64,000 bases of DNA, taken from Nocardioides sp. zg-1230. Its GTDB lineage: Bacteria > Actinomycetota > Actinomycetes > Propionibacteriales > Nocardioidaceae. Below the pieces are notes generated by a model that was given only the letters and a program-made list of their open reading frames with translations, did not search any database and was not told the origin of the DNA. Position 1 is the stretch's first letter, and each line of letters opens with the position of its first letter. Below, piece by piece: positions 16,268 to 25,695 of the stretch. The DNA is taken from contig NZ_JABJQZ010000004.1 in assembly GCF_013155335.1 (NCBI RefSeq), positions 372,001 to 436,000 of the forward strand, read 5' to 3'. Position numbers and translations under genes: made by a program.

Positions 16268-17724
16268 CGTCGACCGCCCACGGCGGCGAAGATGGCGGGA
16301 TCCATGTGGACGCCGTGGTCCTGGAGCCGCTCGACGAAGCGAGGGCGCAGACCGGTTGATGCCAGACCGCCCTTGAACTTGCCCATGTCGTCCATGCCTG
16401 CGGCGTAGTCGAACAGGAAGACGTCCTGGGTGGTGATGATGTCGCCCTCCATGCCGACGATCTCCGTGATCGCGGTGATGCGGCGGGTGCCGTCCTTGAG
16501 ACGGGTCTGCTGGATGATCAGGTCGACCGCACTGGCGACCTGCTCACGGATGGCGCGCACCGGCAGGTCCATGCCCGCCATCAACACCATCGTCTCCAGG
16601 CGGGACAGTGCGTCACGCGGGGTGTTGGCGTGAAGGGTGGAGATCGAACCGTCGTGACCGGTGTTCATCGCCTGAAGCATGTCCAGTGCAGCCGCGTCAC
16701 GAATCTCACCGACGACGACGCGGTCGGGGCGCATGCGAAGGGAGTTCTTGACCAGGTCGCGGATCGTCACGGCGCCCTTGCCCTCGATGTTGGCGGGACG
16801 CGACTCCAGGCGCAGCACGTGGTCCTGCACGAGGCGCAGCTCCGCGGCGTCCTCGATGGTGACGATGCGCTCGTCGTCGGGGATGAAGGACGAGAGCACG
16901 TTGAGGGTCGTGGTCTTCCCTGCACCCGTACCGCCGGAGACGAGGATGTTGAGGCGGCCCTTGACGCATCCGGCGAGGAGCTCAGCCGACTGTCGGGTGA
17001 GTGTGCCGAAGCTGATCAGGTCCTCGACGGTGTAGGGGTCCTCGGAGAACTTGCGGATGGTGAGCTTCGAGCCGTCGAGCGCCAGGGGCGGGATGATCGC
17101 GTTGACGCGGCTGCCATCGGGCAGGCGGGCATCCACCATGGGGCTGGTCTCGTCGACGCGTCGGCCGATCTTGCCGACGATCTTGTCGATGGTGCGGCGC
17201 AGGTGTGCCTCGTCGGAGAACGACGTACCGGTCTTCACCAGCTTGCCGCTGCGCTCGATGTAGATGCTGTCGTAGGCGTTGACCATGACCTCGGACAGGT
17301 CCGGGTCACGGAGCAGCGGCTCGATCGGACCGTAGCCGAGGATGTCGTCCGCGATCTCCTGGGCGATACGCGTCCGGTCTGCCGAGGTCATCGGCATGTC
17401 CGTGTCTGCGAGCGTCGTCTGCAGAGCCAGTCGGACCTGCTGCTCGAGCTCGGACTGAGTCATGTTGGCGTCGTAGAGCTTGGGTCCGATCGACTCCACG
17501 AGGCGGGCGTGGACGACACGCTTCAGGTCACGGAACGGGTCGACGCCCTCCGGCGTCTTCTGCTTGCGACGGGCCGCGAGACTCGATGCGGAGGTCACGG
17601 CCGTCCCGGGTGCCTCCCCGGCTGCTGCGGTTCCGTTGACTCCCTCCTGGTCCGTTGCGGCCGCGGCGCCACCTCCGGAGCCGTTGAGGCGCGTCGCTGC
17701 GGCGAGTCGGTCGCTGAGTCCCAT
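16264..17724 (-). CDS. cpaF: Pilus assembly ATPase CpaF/TadA
   Basis: A 486-residue secretion ATPase of the GspE/VirB11 superfamily. A low-complexity N-terminus (about 1-60) precedes the conserved N-domain with ILGYGPIEPLLRD. The Walker A motif is GGTGAGKTTT at 264-273; a Walker B/His-box region follows with MRPDRVVVGEIRDAAALDMLQAMNTGH. It should be a hexameric cytoplasmic motor that powers pilus extension and retraction. It begins 2 bp after the cpaE stop and ends overlapping the VWA-TadB start, as expected in a tightly coupled operon. Confidence 0.96.
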   Translation of the reverse strand: MGLSDRLAAATRLNGSGGGAAAATDQEGVNGTAAAGEAPGTAVTSASSLAARRKQKTPEGVDPFRDLKRVVHARLVESIGPKLYDANMTQSELEQQVRLALQTTLADTDMPMTSADRTRIAQEIADDILGYGPIEPLLRDPDLSEVMVNAYDSIYIERSGKLVKTGTSFSDEAHLRRTIDKIVGKIGRRVDETSPMVDARLPDGSRVNAIIPPLALDGSKLTIRKFSEDPYTVEDLISFGTLTRQSAELLAGCVKGRLNILVSGGTGAGKTTTLNVLSSFIPDDERIVTIEDAAELRLVQDHVLRLESRPANIEGKGAVTIRDLVKNSLRMRPDRVVVGEIRDAAALDMLQAMNTGHDGSISTLHANTPRDALSRLETMVLMAGMDLPVRAIREQVASAVDLIIQQTRLKDGTRRITAITEIVGMEGDIITTQDVFLFDYAAGMDDMGKFKGGLASTGLRPRFVERLQDHGVHMDPAIFAAVGGRR

Positions 17725-17726
17725 GA

Positions 17727-18965
17727 TCAGCCCTTCCTGAGACGGAGCCGCCCGGACTTGCGCCCAGCGGATTCGGATGTTGCCGCGGAGGTCGACGTGT
17801 GGCCGAGCGTCGCTGCGAAGCGCACCAGGCCCCTGCTGTTCTGGTGTCCGGCGTAGGCGCGCACGAGGGGTTCACCGCGGTTGACGGCGTTGAGCACCTC
17901 GTTGGCCGACACGAGAGTCAGTGCGGCCTTGAGTCCCAGGGTCGATTCGTACTCGTCGACGGACAGGCCGACGCGGCCGTCGGCGCGATTGAGCACGAAC
18001 CGCCACGAGTCCTTGCCGAAGTTCAACAGGTTCAGCGTGTTGGTCGCCAGCTTGAGTCCCTTGAGGGCTGGTATGTCGAGGGTGCCCACCAGGATGATCG
18101 TGTCGCTGCGGTCGAGCGCAGTCAGCGCTTGGTCGTCGAAGACGCCCGAGGTGTCGACCACGACAGCGTCGAAGCGGTACTTCAACGCGTCGAGCAGCTT
18201 GCCGATGTCCTCGGCGGTCGCCTGATCGGGACTGTCCAGGCGGATCGGCGCCGCCACGATGGAGAGGTTGTCGGAGTACTTCGTGAGGACGGAGTCGACC
18301 GCGCCGTCGTCGACGACGCCCTGGAAGCCGGCGAGGTCACTGATCGTCCTGGTCGGGTTCAGCTGGAGCATGATGGCGACGTCACCGCTGTTGACGTCGA
18401 GATCGACGAGGCAGACACGGTGTCCCGCATCGGCGAGCGCCACCGCGACGTTGGTGGCTACCAGGCTCTTGCCCACGCCGCCTTTGGTCGAGAAGACCGT
18501 GTGCAGGCGACCCGACGGGCCCTCTGCCGCCGCCTGGGCAGCAGCTGCCTCGGCGGCAACCTGCGCCATGGCTGCGTCGGCCGCAGCCTGCGCCTCACCC
18601 AGAAGCGTCTGGCCGATGGCGCTGGCGACGCTCCGCGCCCGCTGGACCGCGGTGGTCACGCCCGCCAGGTCCCGCGCGCCGACGACTTCCCGCATGCCGC
18701 TCCGCAACGCGAGCGCGAGTGCGTCACTGTTGACGGTGTCGCGCAGGAGGATGACACCGAGGTCGGGGCGCTGGACGCGCGCCCACTGCGCGAACTCGGC
18801 TGCGGAGTCGGCTGGAACTGAGGGCCCGATCACCACCGCGAACTCTTGGGGCGTCGCCTCGAGGTGGTCGCGCAGCGCACTCATGTCCTGGAACGCCGCG
18901 GAGCCGTGCAGCATCGCCTGCAGGATGTTGGCCTGCGACGTGTCCGGTTCGAGGATCGCGGTCAC
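17727..18965 (-). CDS. cpaE: Pilus localisation ATPase CpaE/TadZ
   Basis: A 412-residue protein. Residues 1-115 are an atypical receiver-like domain as in TadZ. An alanine-rich linker (about 120-150) leads to a MinD/ParA-type ATPase: deviant Walker A FSTKGGVGKSLVATN at about 158-172, VDLDVNSGD, and VVVDTSGVFDD as Walker B. TadZ proteins place the pilus apparatus at a cell pole. GTG start at 18965 overlaps the cpaB stop by 4 bp. Confidence 0.93.
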   Translation of the reverse strand: MTAILEPDTSQANILQAMLHGSAAFQDMSALRDHLEATPQEFAVVIGPSVPADSAAEFAQWARVQRPDLGVILLRDTVNSDALALALRSGMREVVGARDLAGVTTAVQRARSVASAIGQTLLGEAQAAADAAMAQVAAEAAAAQAAAEGPSGRLHTVFSTKGGVGKSLVATNVAVALADAGHRVCLVDLDVNSGDVAIMLQLNPTRTISDLAGFQGVVDDGAVDSVLTKYSDNLSIVAAPIRLDSPDQATAEDIGKLLDALKYRFDAVVVDTSGVFDDQALTALDRSDTIILVGTLDIPALKGLKLATNTLNLLNFGKDSWRFVLNRADGRVGLSVDEYESTLGLKAALTLVSANEVLNAVNRGEPLVRAYAGHQNSRGLVRFAATLGHTSTSAATSESAGRKSGRLRLRKG

Positions 18966-19741
18966 GGCGTCGTCCTGAAGTGCTCGGGCATCACGCCGCC
19001 GAGTCCGATGCCCGGTTCGTCCTGGATACCGCTGTCGTCCGTCAGCAGGGCGAAGGTGAGCTCGGTCGTGCGGTCGGAGTGGATCAGCTTCTCGGCCTCG
19101 GCCTGGCTGACGGCGATGGTCAGGATCGTCGTCGGAACCTCCTCGACGACCTCCTCCCCGTCGTCGCTCTGCGTGGTCCGGGAGGTGACGCTCGTGGTGC
19201 CGACACCCAACACCGGTACGCGTGGCAGGACGACTCGGGTCCAGTCGCCCAGCTTGGTCTCCTCGCCATCCGGGGCGATGCGTACCGGAGCCAGCGCCGT
19301 GCCGAAGATGGCCACCTCGTTCCCGGGGTTGACGAACCCGGCGACACGCTCCCAGTCGGTGAGCTCGACCGACACGGCCATCTTGTCGTCGGGGATGACC
19401 AGCGAGTCGGTGTCCCCGAGGGTGCCGAACTTGCGCGCGATCAGCTGCTCACCTGGGTAGATCGGTCCTGTCGCAACGAGGTCCGAGATCGAGCTCGTCG
19501 AGGACAGCGCGCCGTCGACGACATCGTCGCGCCGGACTTCCTTGGTGTCGAACTTGCCGGCTTCCTGCGCCGCCGAGACGGACTCGCCCGCCTCGAGGGT
19601 GTCCGTGGCCACGAGCACCTCCACGAGCTCTTGGCCCTCGGCTGCTCGCGCATCGATGCCTTGGACGTAGACGACGATCAACGCAGTGCCGATCAGTGCG
19701 ATCAGCACGGCCACCATGAGGAGAACGGAACGGCGAGCCAT
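18962..19741 (-). CDS. cpaB: Flp pilus assembly protein CpaB (SAF domain)
   Basis: A 259-residue protein with an N-terminal membrane anchor (residues 5-27) and an extracytoplasmic SAF domain (about 42-110, LVATDTLEAGESVSA and GPIYPGEQLIA), followed by the RcpC/CpaB domain with GNEVAIFG. In gram-negative bacteria CpaB helps secretin assembly; actinobacteria lack the secretin, so here it probably guides the fibre across the thick wall. It is the first gene of the seven-gene operon, and the 247 bp upstream hold the promoter and the TAGTC-N6-GACTA box. Confidence 0.9.
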   Translation of the reverse strand: MARRSVLLMVAVLIALIGTALIVVYVQGIDARAAEGQELVEVLVATDTLEAGESVSAAQEAGKFDTKEVRRDDVVDGALSSTSSISDLVATGPIYPGEQLIARKFGTLGDTDSLVIPDDKMAVSVELTDWERVAGFVNPGNEVAIFGTALAPVRIAPDGEETKLGDWTRVVLPRVPVLGVGTTSVTSRTTQSDDGEEVVEEVPTTILTIAVSQAEAEKLIHSDRTTELTFALLTDDSGIQDEPGIGLGGVMPEHFRTTP

Positions 19742-19911
19742 GGGGCAGTCCTTTGGTTCGGGGAACCGAACGACACGTCCGATTCACACAACGGAGCGCC
19801 GGGCATCGGGCTTGGGAGGCCCCGGCGCCCAACCCAGCGACTGAGAACTTATGGGCGCCGCCGCGGGCGCGGGGGCTAAACCGCGCAAACCACCCGAACA
19901 TGGCCACGGGG

Positions 19912-19927
19912 TAGTCCCTTGTGACTA
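19912..19927. promoter_or_regulatory. Inverted repeat TAGTC-N6-GACTA upstream of the Tad operon
   Basis: A perfect copy with spacer CCTTGT, 170 bp before the cpaB start. It matches the copy in front of the pilin gene at 15 of 16 bases. The operon it precedes ends with a two-component system, so an autoregulatory loop is plausible. Confidence 0.65.
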
Positions 19928-19988
19928 TGCCGACCTAGTCGAGGCCTAGCCCGCGATGCTGGGGGGATCCGACTCGGTGGGGGATGTC

Positions 19989-21785
19989 TCAGCCGAGGTA
20001 GAGCGCCTCGATCTCTTCGCGCGACTCCCGCATCACCACGCGTCGCTTGAGCTTGAGGCTGGGGGTGAGCTGGCCGCCCTCCTCGGTCCACTCGCCGGGG
20101 AGGATCGCGAACTTGCGGATCGACTCGGCCTTCGACACGGCCTTGTTGGCCTCGTCGACAGCGTCCTGGACAGCCGCGACCAGGTCGGGGTCGTCGAGGT
20201 TGGCGCCGAGGTCGGACGTCTTGCCGTGCTGCTCGGCCCACTCGGGGTAGGTCTCGCGGTCGATCGTCACGAGTGCTCCGATGAACGGCTGACCGTCGCC
20301 GACGACGAGGCACTGGTCGACCAGGGCATGGGCACGAAGGCGGTCCTCCAGGACGGCCGGCGCGACGTTCTTGCCGCCGGCGGTCACCAGGATCTCCTTC
20401 TTGCGGCCGGTGATGCGGACGAAGCCCTCGTCGTCGACCTCGCCGACGTCGCCGGTGTGGAACCAGCCGTCGCGGTCGATGGCCTCGGCCGTCGCCGCCT
20501 CGTCACCCCAGTAGCCGGCGAACACCTGGCCGCCGCGGAAGAGGAGCTCGCCGTCGTCGGCGACGCGGACGCTCGTGCCGGGAAGCGGCCGTCCGACCGT
20601 GCCGATCTTGGTGGCGTCGGGGAGGTTGGCGGACAGGGCGGCGGTCGTCTCGGTGAGGCCGTAGCCCTCGAGCACGGTGAGGCCGATGCCGCGGTAGAAG
20701 TGGCCGAGCCGGTCGCCCAGCGGTGCGCCACCTGAGATGGCGTACGTGCAGCTGCCCCCGAGTGCCTGGCGCAGCTTGCCGTAGACGAGGCGGTCGAAGA
20801 GGGCGTGCTGCGCGCGCAGCCGCACCGGCACACGCTTGCCGTCCGAGGCGCGTGACCACGCGATGGCGACGTCGGCAGCGCGGTCGAAGATCCTGCCCCG
20901 GCCGTCGGCGGTCGCGCGCTGCGAGGCGCTGTTGAAGACCTTCTCGAACACCCGCGGCACGGCCAGGATGAACGTGGGCCTGAACTCGCCCAGGTCGGTC
21001 ACCAGGTTCTTGATGTCGGCGCTGTGGCCCAGCTTGGCCCGGCTCTTCACTGCGCCGACCTGGATAATGCGGGCGAACACGTGGGCGAGCGGCAGGAAGA
21101 GCAGCGTCGAGGCGTTGTGGCTGTCGAACAGCTCGTGCAGCTCGTCGACGGCCACGCCGAGCTCGAACATGAAGTTGCCGTGGGTGAGCATGCAGCCCTT
21201 GGGCTTGCCCGTCGTGCCGCTGGTGTAGATCAGGGTCGCGAGGTCGAGCGGCGTCGCCGCCGTACGGCGCTGCTCGAGCAGGTCGTCGGAGATGTCGGAG
21301 CCGAGGCGATCGAGCACGCCGACTGCGTTGTCCTGCAGCGACCACACGTGCTGGAGCTCGGCGAGGTCGCCAGACTGGCGCGCCTCGCGGACCCGGGCGA
21401 GGTGGTCCGGACCCTCGGCCACGATCGCGCGGGCGCCGGAGTCCTGCAGGATCCAGCCGATCTGCTCGGCCGACGACGTCTCGTAGATCGGCACGGTGAC
21501 CGCGCCGGCGAACCAGATGGCGTAGTCGAGGAGCGTCCACTCGTAGCGCGTCTTCGACAGGAGGGCGACCCGGTCGCCGGCCTCGACGCCGGCCGCGACG
21601 AGCCCCTTGGCGACCGCTCGGACCTCGGCGAGGAAGGCGGCCGCCGTGACGTCGGTCCACCCGTCATCCGTGCGTCGGCTGAACACCACGGTGTCCGCGA
21701 AGTCGCGTCCGTTGGTGACGACGTCGTCGGTGAGGTTCCCGGTGGACGGGATGGTGATGGAGAGCGGCGTCGAGAACTCCCGCAC
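19989..21785 (-). CDS. Long-chain fatty acid-CoA ligase (FadD15-like)
   Basis: A 598-residue AMP-forming acyl-CoA synthetase. The phosphate-binding A3 motif is LIYTSGTTGKPKG (about residue 187), A5 is GYGLTET, A7 includes GWFHTGDVGEVDDEGF and A8 ITGRKKEILVTAGGKNVAP. It activates fatty acids to acyl-CoA with ATP for lipid synthesis or breakdown. The start at ATG 21785 has GGAGG nearby (rc of 21793-21801). It is divergent from the SRPBCC gene, 117 bp away. This order (synthetase, SRPBCC, ArsA-like ATPase, small CxxC protein, glucokinase) is, as I recall, conserved in Streptomyces. Confidence 0.95.
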   Translation of the reverse strand: MREFSTPLSITIPSTGNLTDDVVTNGRDFADTVVFSRRTDDGWTDVTAAAFLAEVRAVAKGLVAAGVEAGDRVALLSKTRYEWTLLDYAIWFAGAVTVPIYETSSAEQIGWILQDSGARAIVAEGPDHLARVREARQSGDLAELQHVWSLQDNAVGVLDRLGSDISDDLLEQRRTAATPLDLATLIYTSGTTGKPKGCMLTHGNFMFELGVAVDELHELFDSHNASTLLFLPLAHVFARIIQVGAVKSRAKLGHSADIKNLVTDLGEFRPTFILAVPRVFEKVFNSASQRATADGRGRIFDRAADVAIAWSRASDGKRVPVRLRAQHALFDRLVYGKLRQALGGSCTYAISGGAPLGDRLGHFYRGIGLTVLEGYGLTETTAALSANLPDATKIGTVGRPLPGTSVRVADDGELLFRGGQVFAGYWGDEAATAEAIDRDGWFHTGDVGEVDDEGFVRITGRKKEILVTAGGKNVAPAVLEDRLRAHALVDQCLVVGDGQPFIGALVTIDRETYPEWAEQHGKTSDLGANLDDPDLVAAVQDAVDEANKAVSKAESIRKFAILPGEWTEEGGQLTPSLKLKRRVVMRESREEIEALYLG

Positions 21786-21902
21786 GGTGGAACCTCCTGG
21801 AGGGTGGTGGACTGCGGTCGCAGGTTATCGCCCGGTAGGGGGTGTCGAGCACGCCCGGTGCCTGTGCCCGGACCCACCCGCGCGTTGGGCTAGGCTCCGG
21901 CC

Positions 21903-22340
21903 ATGGCCGAACAGACCTCCTCGTCGATCGTCGTCGACGCTCCTCCGGCCGACGTGATGGCCGTCATCGCCGACTTCGAGTCCTACCCCGAGTGGGCCAA
22001 GGGCGTGCAGAAGGCCGAGGTCGTGGAGCCGGGGGCCGACGATCGGGCCGAGCGGGTCTACTTCGAGCTCGACGTCGCGCCGATCAAGGACGAGTACACC
22101 CTCGCCTACGACTGGGACGGCGACCGCGAGGTCACCTGGACCCTCGCCCAGGGCAAGATGCTGCGCGCCCTCGACGGCACCTACACGCTGGTCGACCGTG
22201 GCGACGGAAGCACCGAGGTGACCTATCGGCTTGCGCTCGACGTGACCATCCCGCTGATCGGCATGCTGAAGCGCAAGGGCGAGAAGATCCTCATCGATGC
22301 CGCGCTGAAGGGCCTCAAGAAGCGCGTCGAGTCGCTCTGA
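21903..22340 (+). CDS. SRPBCC (START-like) family protein
   Basis: A 145-residue protein filling one START-like domain. IVVDAPPADVMAVIADFESYPEW at the N-terminus is the typical opening of Coq10/polyketide-cyclase-like proteins, and the long C-terminal helix (MLKRKGEKILIDAALKGLKKRV) completes the hydrophobic cavity. A lipid or other hydrophobic ligand is expected. The gene sits between an acyl-CoA ligase and an ArsA-like ATPase, which fits a lipid-related role. No catalytic residues can be named. Confidence 0.88.
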   Translation: MAEQTSSSIVVDAPPADVMAVIADFESYPEWAKGVQKAEVVEPGADDRAERVYFELDVAPIKDEYTLAYDWDGDREVTWTLAQGKMLRALDGTYTLVDRGDGSTEVTYRLALDVTIPLIGMLKRKGEKILIDAALKGLKKRVESL

Positions 22341-22354
22341 CGCGCGGTCCGGGC

Positions 22355-23554
22355 ATGCGGATCCTGCTGTTCACCGGCAAGGGCGGTGTCGGCAAGTCGA
22401 CGCTCGCCGCCGCCACGGCGTGCGCCAGCGCCGCGGCCGGGCACCGGACGCTCGTGCTGTCCACCGACGCCGCGCACTCGCTCGCCGACGCGTTGGACGT
22501 GCCCGCTGCGTCCGAGCCCACCGAGGTCGCCGCGAACCTCTGGGTCCAGCACGTCGACGCCCAGGAGCGCCTCGAGCGGTCGTGGGCCGACATCCAGGGC
22601 TACCTCCTCCGCGTGCTCGACGTGGCCGGGGTCGACCCGGTCGCAGCCGAGGAGCTGACCGTGATCCCCGGCGCCGAGGAGGTGCTGGCCCTCCTCGAGG
22701 TGCGCGCCCAGGCGAGGTCGGGGGAGTGGGACGTGCTGGTCGTCGACTGTGCGCCGACGGCGGAGACACTGCGGCTGCTCGCCCTCCCCGAGGCGCTCGG
22801 GTGGTACATGACGCGCGTCCTCCCCGTCGAACGCCGCGTCGTCAAGGCACTCAAGCCCGTGCTGAGCCGCGCCGCCGGCGTGCCCATGCCCGAGGACTCG
22901 GTCTTCGACGCGGTCGAGCGGCTCCACGCCGACCTCGACGACGTACGCGCGGTGCTGACCGGACCCGAGACGTCGGTCCGCCTCGTCCTCACCCCCGAGT
23001 CGGTGGTGCTGGCCGAGGCGCGCCGCGCCTACACGTTCTTGACCCTCTTCGGCTACAGCGTCGACACGGCCATCGTGAACAGGGTGTTCCCCGCCGAGGG
23101 GGCGGACGACTGGCGCCGGAGCTGGGTCGACGCCCAGCGCCGTCGGCTGGAGGATGCGGCCGACTCCTTTGCCGGCCTCGGCCTGCTCACGTCGGTGTAC
23201 CGGACGAACGAGCCCGTGGGGCGCGACGAGCTGCTCGACCTCGCGGCGTCCGTATACGACGACATCGACCCGCTCGCGGTAGGAGCGTCGGCGCCCGCGA
23301 TGTCGGTGCGCTCGACGGCGAGGGGCCTGGTGCTGTCACTTCCGTTGCCCCTGGCGTCCCAGGACGACGTGGGCCTCGTGCGCAAGGGTGACGAGCTCAT
23401 CGTCACCGTGGCGTCCTACCGTCGCCTCCTCACCATGCCGTCCGGGTTGGCCAGGCAACGGGTCGCCGGTGCGCGTGTGCGCGACGGCGAGCTCCAGGTC
23501 CGGTTCGTCGAGCCGGCTGCTGCATCCACCGACCTGTCCGAGGGGGCACTGTGA
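22355..23554 (+). CDS. ArsA/Get3-family ATPase
   Basis: A 399-residue protein starting at ATG 22355, 14 bp after the SRPBCC stop. A deviant Walker A, FTGKGGVGKSTLAAATA, is at about 6-22, followed by the A'-like LSTDAAHSLADALD and VVDCAPTAETLRLLALPE as Walker B/switch II. There is one ATPase module only, as in Get3. No arsenic genes are nearby, so arsenite transport is unlikely. Actinobacterial members of this family occur in this gene context without a known substrate. It overlaps the next gene by 4 bp. Confidence 0.88.
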   Translation: MRILLFTGKGGVGKSTLAAATACASAAAGHRTLVLSTDAAHSLADALDVPAASEPTEVAANLWVQHVDAQERLERSWADIQGYLLRVLDVAGVDPVAAEELTVIPGAEEVLALLEVRAQARSGEWDVLVVDCAPTAETLRLLALPEALGWYMTRVLPVERRVVKALKPVLSRAAGVPMPEDSVFDAVERLHADLDDVRAVLTGPETSVRLVLTPESVVLAEARRAYTFLTLFGYSVDTAIVNRVFPAEGADDWRRSWVDAQRRRLEDAADSFAGLGLLTSVYRTNEPVGRDELLDLAASVYDDIDPLAVGASAPAMSVRSTARGLVLSLPLPLASQDDVGLVRKGDELIVTVASYRRLLTMPSGLARQRVAGARVRDGELQVRFVEPAAASTDLSEGAL

Positions 23555-23934
23555 CCGACGCCGAACCGCGGGACGTCGGGTCGCTGGGCGAGGAGGCAGC
23601 ACGGCTGTTCGGTGCCCTGTCCGGGTGGGCGCGCGACCACGCGGCCGAGGCCGGGGACGGACTGTCCGGTCTCGCGGCACAGGCCGCCACCTCCGCGCAC
23701 GACCTCGACGAACACCTCGCGACAGGTGCGGCGGAGTGCACGGTGTGCCCTCTGTGCCGGGCGATCAGCGCCGTGCGCCAGGTGAGTCCGGAGGTCACGG
23801 CGCACCTGTCCGCCGCCGCCAGCTCGCTCGCACAGGCGGCCGCGGCGCTCCTGGCGTCCGCCCCGGACTCGTCTCAGGGCACGGACGACGTCGAGCAGGT
23901 CGACGTCACGGACGACTGGCCCGAGGACGAGTGA
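23551..23934 (+). CDS. Small CxxCxxC protein (DUF5304-like)
   Basis: A 127-residue protein beginning at GTG 23551 in a GTGA overlap with the ATPase gene, so translation is coupled. An alanine-rich helical N-terminus is followed by ECTVCPLCRAIS near residue 65, which may bind metal, and an acidic tail (DDWPEDE). It resembles the small conserved protein that follows the ArsA-like ATPase in Streptomyces. Function unknown. Confidence 0.75.
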   Translation: MTDAEPRDVGSLGEEAARLFGALSGWARDHAAEAGDGLSGLAAQAATSAHDLDEHLATGAAECTVCPLCRAISAVRQVSPEVTAHLSAAASSLAQAAAALLASAPDSSQGTDDVEQVDVTDDWPEDE

Positions 23935-23940
23935 CCCGCT

Positions 23941-25167
23941 TCATTCCTCACCGCCACCGCCGGTGAGACGCGTACGCCGCAGCCCGCCGTCGCACTCAGC
24001 CCCCAGTGCGCACTCGGATTCTGCATGGGTTCCACTGGTGCGAGTCGAGATGTACTTCAGCACGAGGTAGTTGTTGCCGCTGCTGTCGTCCGGGTCCGCC
24101 TCGGCGAGGAAGGGGTTGCCTTCGCACTTGCCCGTGGTCGAGTGCTTCTTCTCCTTCTTGCTGAAGTGATAGCCGCACACGATGGCCGACACGAGCTTGT
24201 AGACGGGGAACACGGTTCCGGTACCCGAGCCGGACGTCGTGTCCTCACTGCACTGCGGCGACACGCAGAACACCGGGAAGATGCTCTCCTTCTCCGTGTC
24301 GACCAGGTCCTCCCAGGCATCCGCGATGTGACCAGCGTCCAGGTTGCCTGGGTCGCCGCTCATGCACGTCTCGGAGCCGATCGGCGCTGCCGGGCACGCA
24401 TCCTCGAGCACGACCGTCAGCTGTCCGGGAGTGTCCACGTCCGACTGGCCGGGGATGACAGTGACGCGGTCCGTGCAACCGTTGCGGATCTGGTCCTCGA
24501 GGACGGTGGTGGCACCACCGCGTTCCTCGGGACAGTCGAGGGTCCACCAGTTGCCGGCACTCTTGGGCTTCGGGCACTGCGGAGGTGACTTGGTGCCGTG
24601 GCCGGGGTAGAAGATCTGGACGAACTCGCCCGGCTCGGTGTCGCCGACCGCGGCCGAGCAGAGCGCGAGCGGCCGCACGTTCTCACCAGCGCCCGGAGCG
24701 ACGTCGATGGTTGCCTCCGAGTCCTGCGTGGTGGTCACTTCCTCATCGCCGCCGAAGATGGGCGCGAACACCGTGTCGGTGGTGCCTTGGTTGCCGAACG
24801 TGACGATGAGCACCTTCAGGTCCGGGTCGCAGTCGATGTCGAAGTCGGTCTCGCCCCAATCGCGCGCGACGTTCTTCGGGTAGTTATCCTGCGCGACCTC
24901 CTGGGCGCGAGCATGCGCCAGCTCCCAGGCCTCGCCGCCCTCCCTGAACGTCGCCAGGTCGCAGCTGCCCGGAGTCTGGGTGAGTGACTGTGCGGCGGCC
25001 AGGGCGCCCGCGTCAGCAGCACGCTGCAGGTTGCGGTTGGACACGAACGCGACGCCTGCGTCCGTCGTGAACGCCACAAGCCCGACCATGAACAACGCGA
25101 GGATTCCGACGAGGACGGCGGTGGCGCCGCGCTCGTCAGGGTCACGTGACGTCAGTTGAACTCGCAC
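23941..25167 (-). CDS. TadG-like pilus assembly protein
   Basis: A 408-residue protein. The N-terminus has the TadE/G signature: ERGATAVLVGILALFMVGLVAFTTDAG (about residues 12-38), a membrane helix of prepilin type, then RNLQRAADAGALAAAQ. The remaining 340 residues are extracytoplasmic, rich in cysteines (about 14), probably in disulfides, with no recognised enzyme domain. It overlaps the tadE gene by 16 bp. Minor pseudopilins of this type help Flp pilus assembly. It lies 4 kb upstream of cpaB, separated from it by lipid-related genes. Confidence 0.87.
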   Translation of the reverse strand: MRVQLTSRDPDERGATAVLVGILALFMVGLVAFTTDAGVAFVSNRNLQRAADAGALAAAQSLTQTPGSCDLATFREGGEAWELAHARAQEVAQDNYPKNVARDWGETDFDIDCDPDLKVLIVTFGNQGTTDTVFAPIFGGDEEVTTTQDSEATIDVAPGAGENVRPLALCSAAVGDTEPGEFVQIFYPGHGTKSPPQCPKPKSAGNWWTLDCPEERGGATTVLEDQIRNGCTDRVTVIPGQSDVDTPGQLTVVLEDACPAAPIGSETCMSGDPGNLDAGHIADAWEDLVDTEKESIFPVFCVSPQCSEDTTSGSGTGTVFPVYKLVSAIVCGYHFSKKEKKHSTTGKCEGNPFLAEADPDDSSGNNYLVLKYISTRTSGTHAESECALGAECDGGLRRTRLTGGGGEE

Positions 25168-25595
25168 TGGAACGCAGCCTCACTCTCGAGGTCGAAGGAG
25201 TCCGGAAGGACCGCGTCGGGGAATATCCAGGGGATCACCACGTCAGTGGTCACCTCGGCGCGGACCGCCAACATGTCCCCGAACTCGCTGCCCTCGCAGG
25301 AGTCGCCAGCGTCACCGGGAAAGGTGATGTCGAGGTCGCCCGCACTCGTGCGCGCGATGGTCGACGCGAACTCGTCCTCCGCCCGCGCCGACACGTCGGC
25401 GGGTGGGTCGGTGTCGACCACGCCTGCACGAGCGGCAGCTCGTGTGGCGTTGTCCAGGCTGAGCTGCTGCGCGAAGATCACCCCGAAGTTGACGATCATG
25501 CAGATGATGAAGAGCAGCGGGATGACGACGAAGGCAAACTCCACCGCGGCGGCACCTCGTTCGGTCCGGCCGTTGTTTCGGATGCGCCAGCGCAT
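25152..25595 (-). CDS. TadE-like pseudopilin
   Basis: A 147-residue protein starting at ATG 25595 with AAGGGGAACTC directly upstream; a longer frame to 26018 is an antisense shadow of the glucokinase gene. RTERGAAAVEFAFVVIPLLFIICMIVNFGVIF is the TadE signature, with the prepilin-like glycine, the conserved glutamate and a membrane helix, followed by LDNATRAAARAGV. Two cysteines lie in the C-terminal part. It forms a two-gene unit with tadG. A degraded TAGTC box lies about 100 bp upstream. Confidence 0.9.
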   Translation of the reverse strand: MRWRIRNNGRTERGAAAVEFAFVVIPLLFIICMIVNFGVIFAQQLSLDNATRAAARAGVVDTDPPADVSARAEDEFASTIARTSAGDLDITFPGDAGDSCEGSEFGDMLAVRAEVTTDVVIPWIFPDAVLPDSFDLESEAAFQCEFN

Positions 25596-25695
25596 GAGTT
25601 CCCCTTGCCCCTTAGTCCTGCGCCAGTCACCGTAGGGCGCGCTGATCCCGGCTGTCGCTGCTTTCGCGGCACTGGGTTCAGTCACTGCGGAAAGA

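Noticed and set aside
21842..22354. N-terminal extension of the ArsA-like frame
   Set aside because: It overlaps the SRPBCC gene completely; the ATPase P-loop expects a start at 22355.
22355..23554. Arsenite efflux ATPase
   Set aside because: Sequence is of the ArsA/Get3 family, but there is no ArsB, ArsC or ArsR nearby and only one ATPase module, so the name ArsA-like is kept without the transport role.
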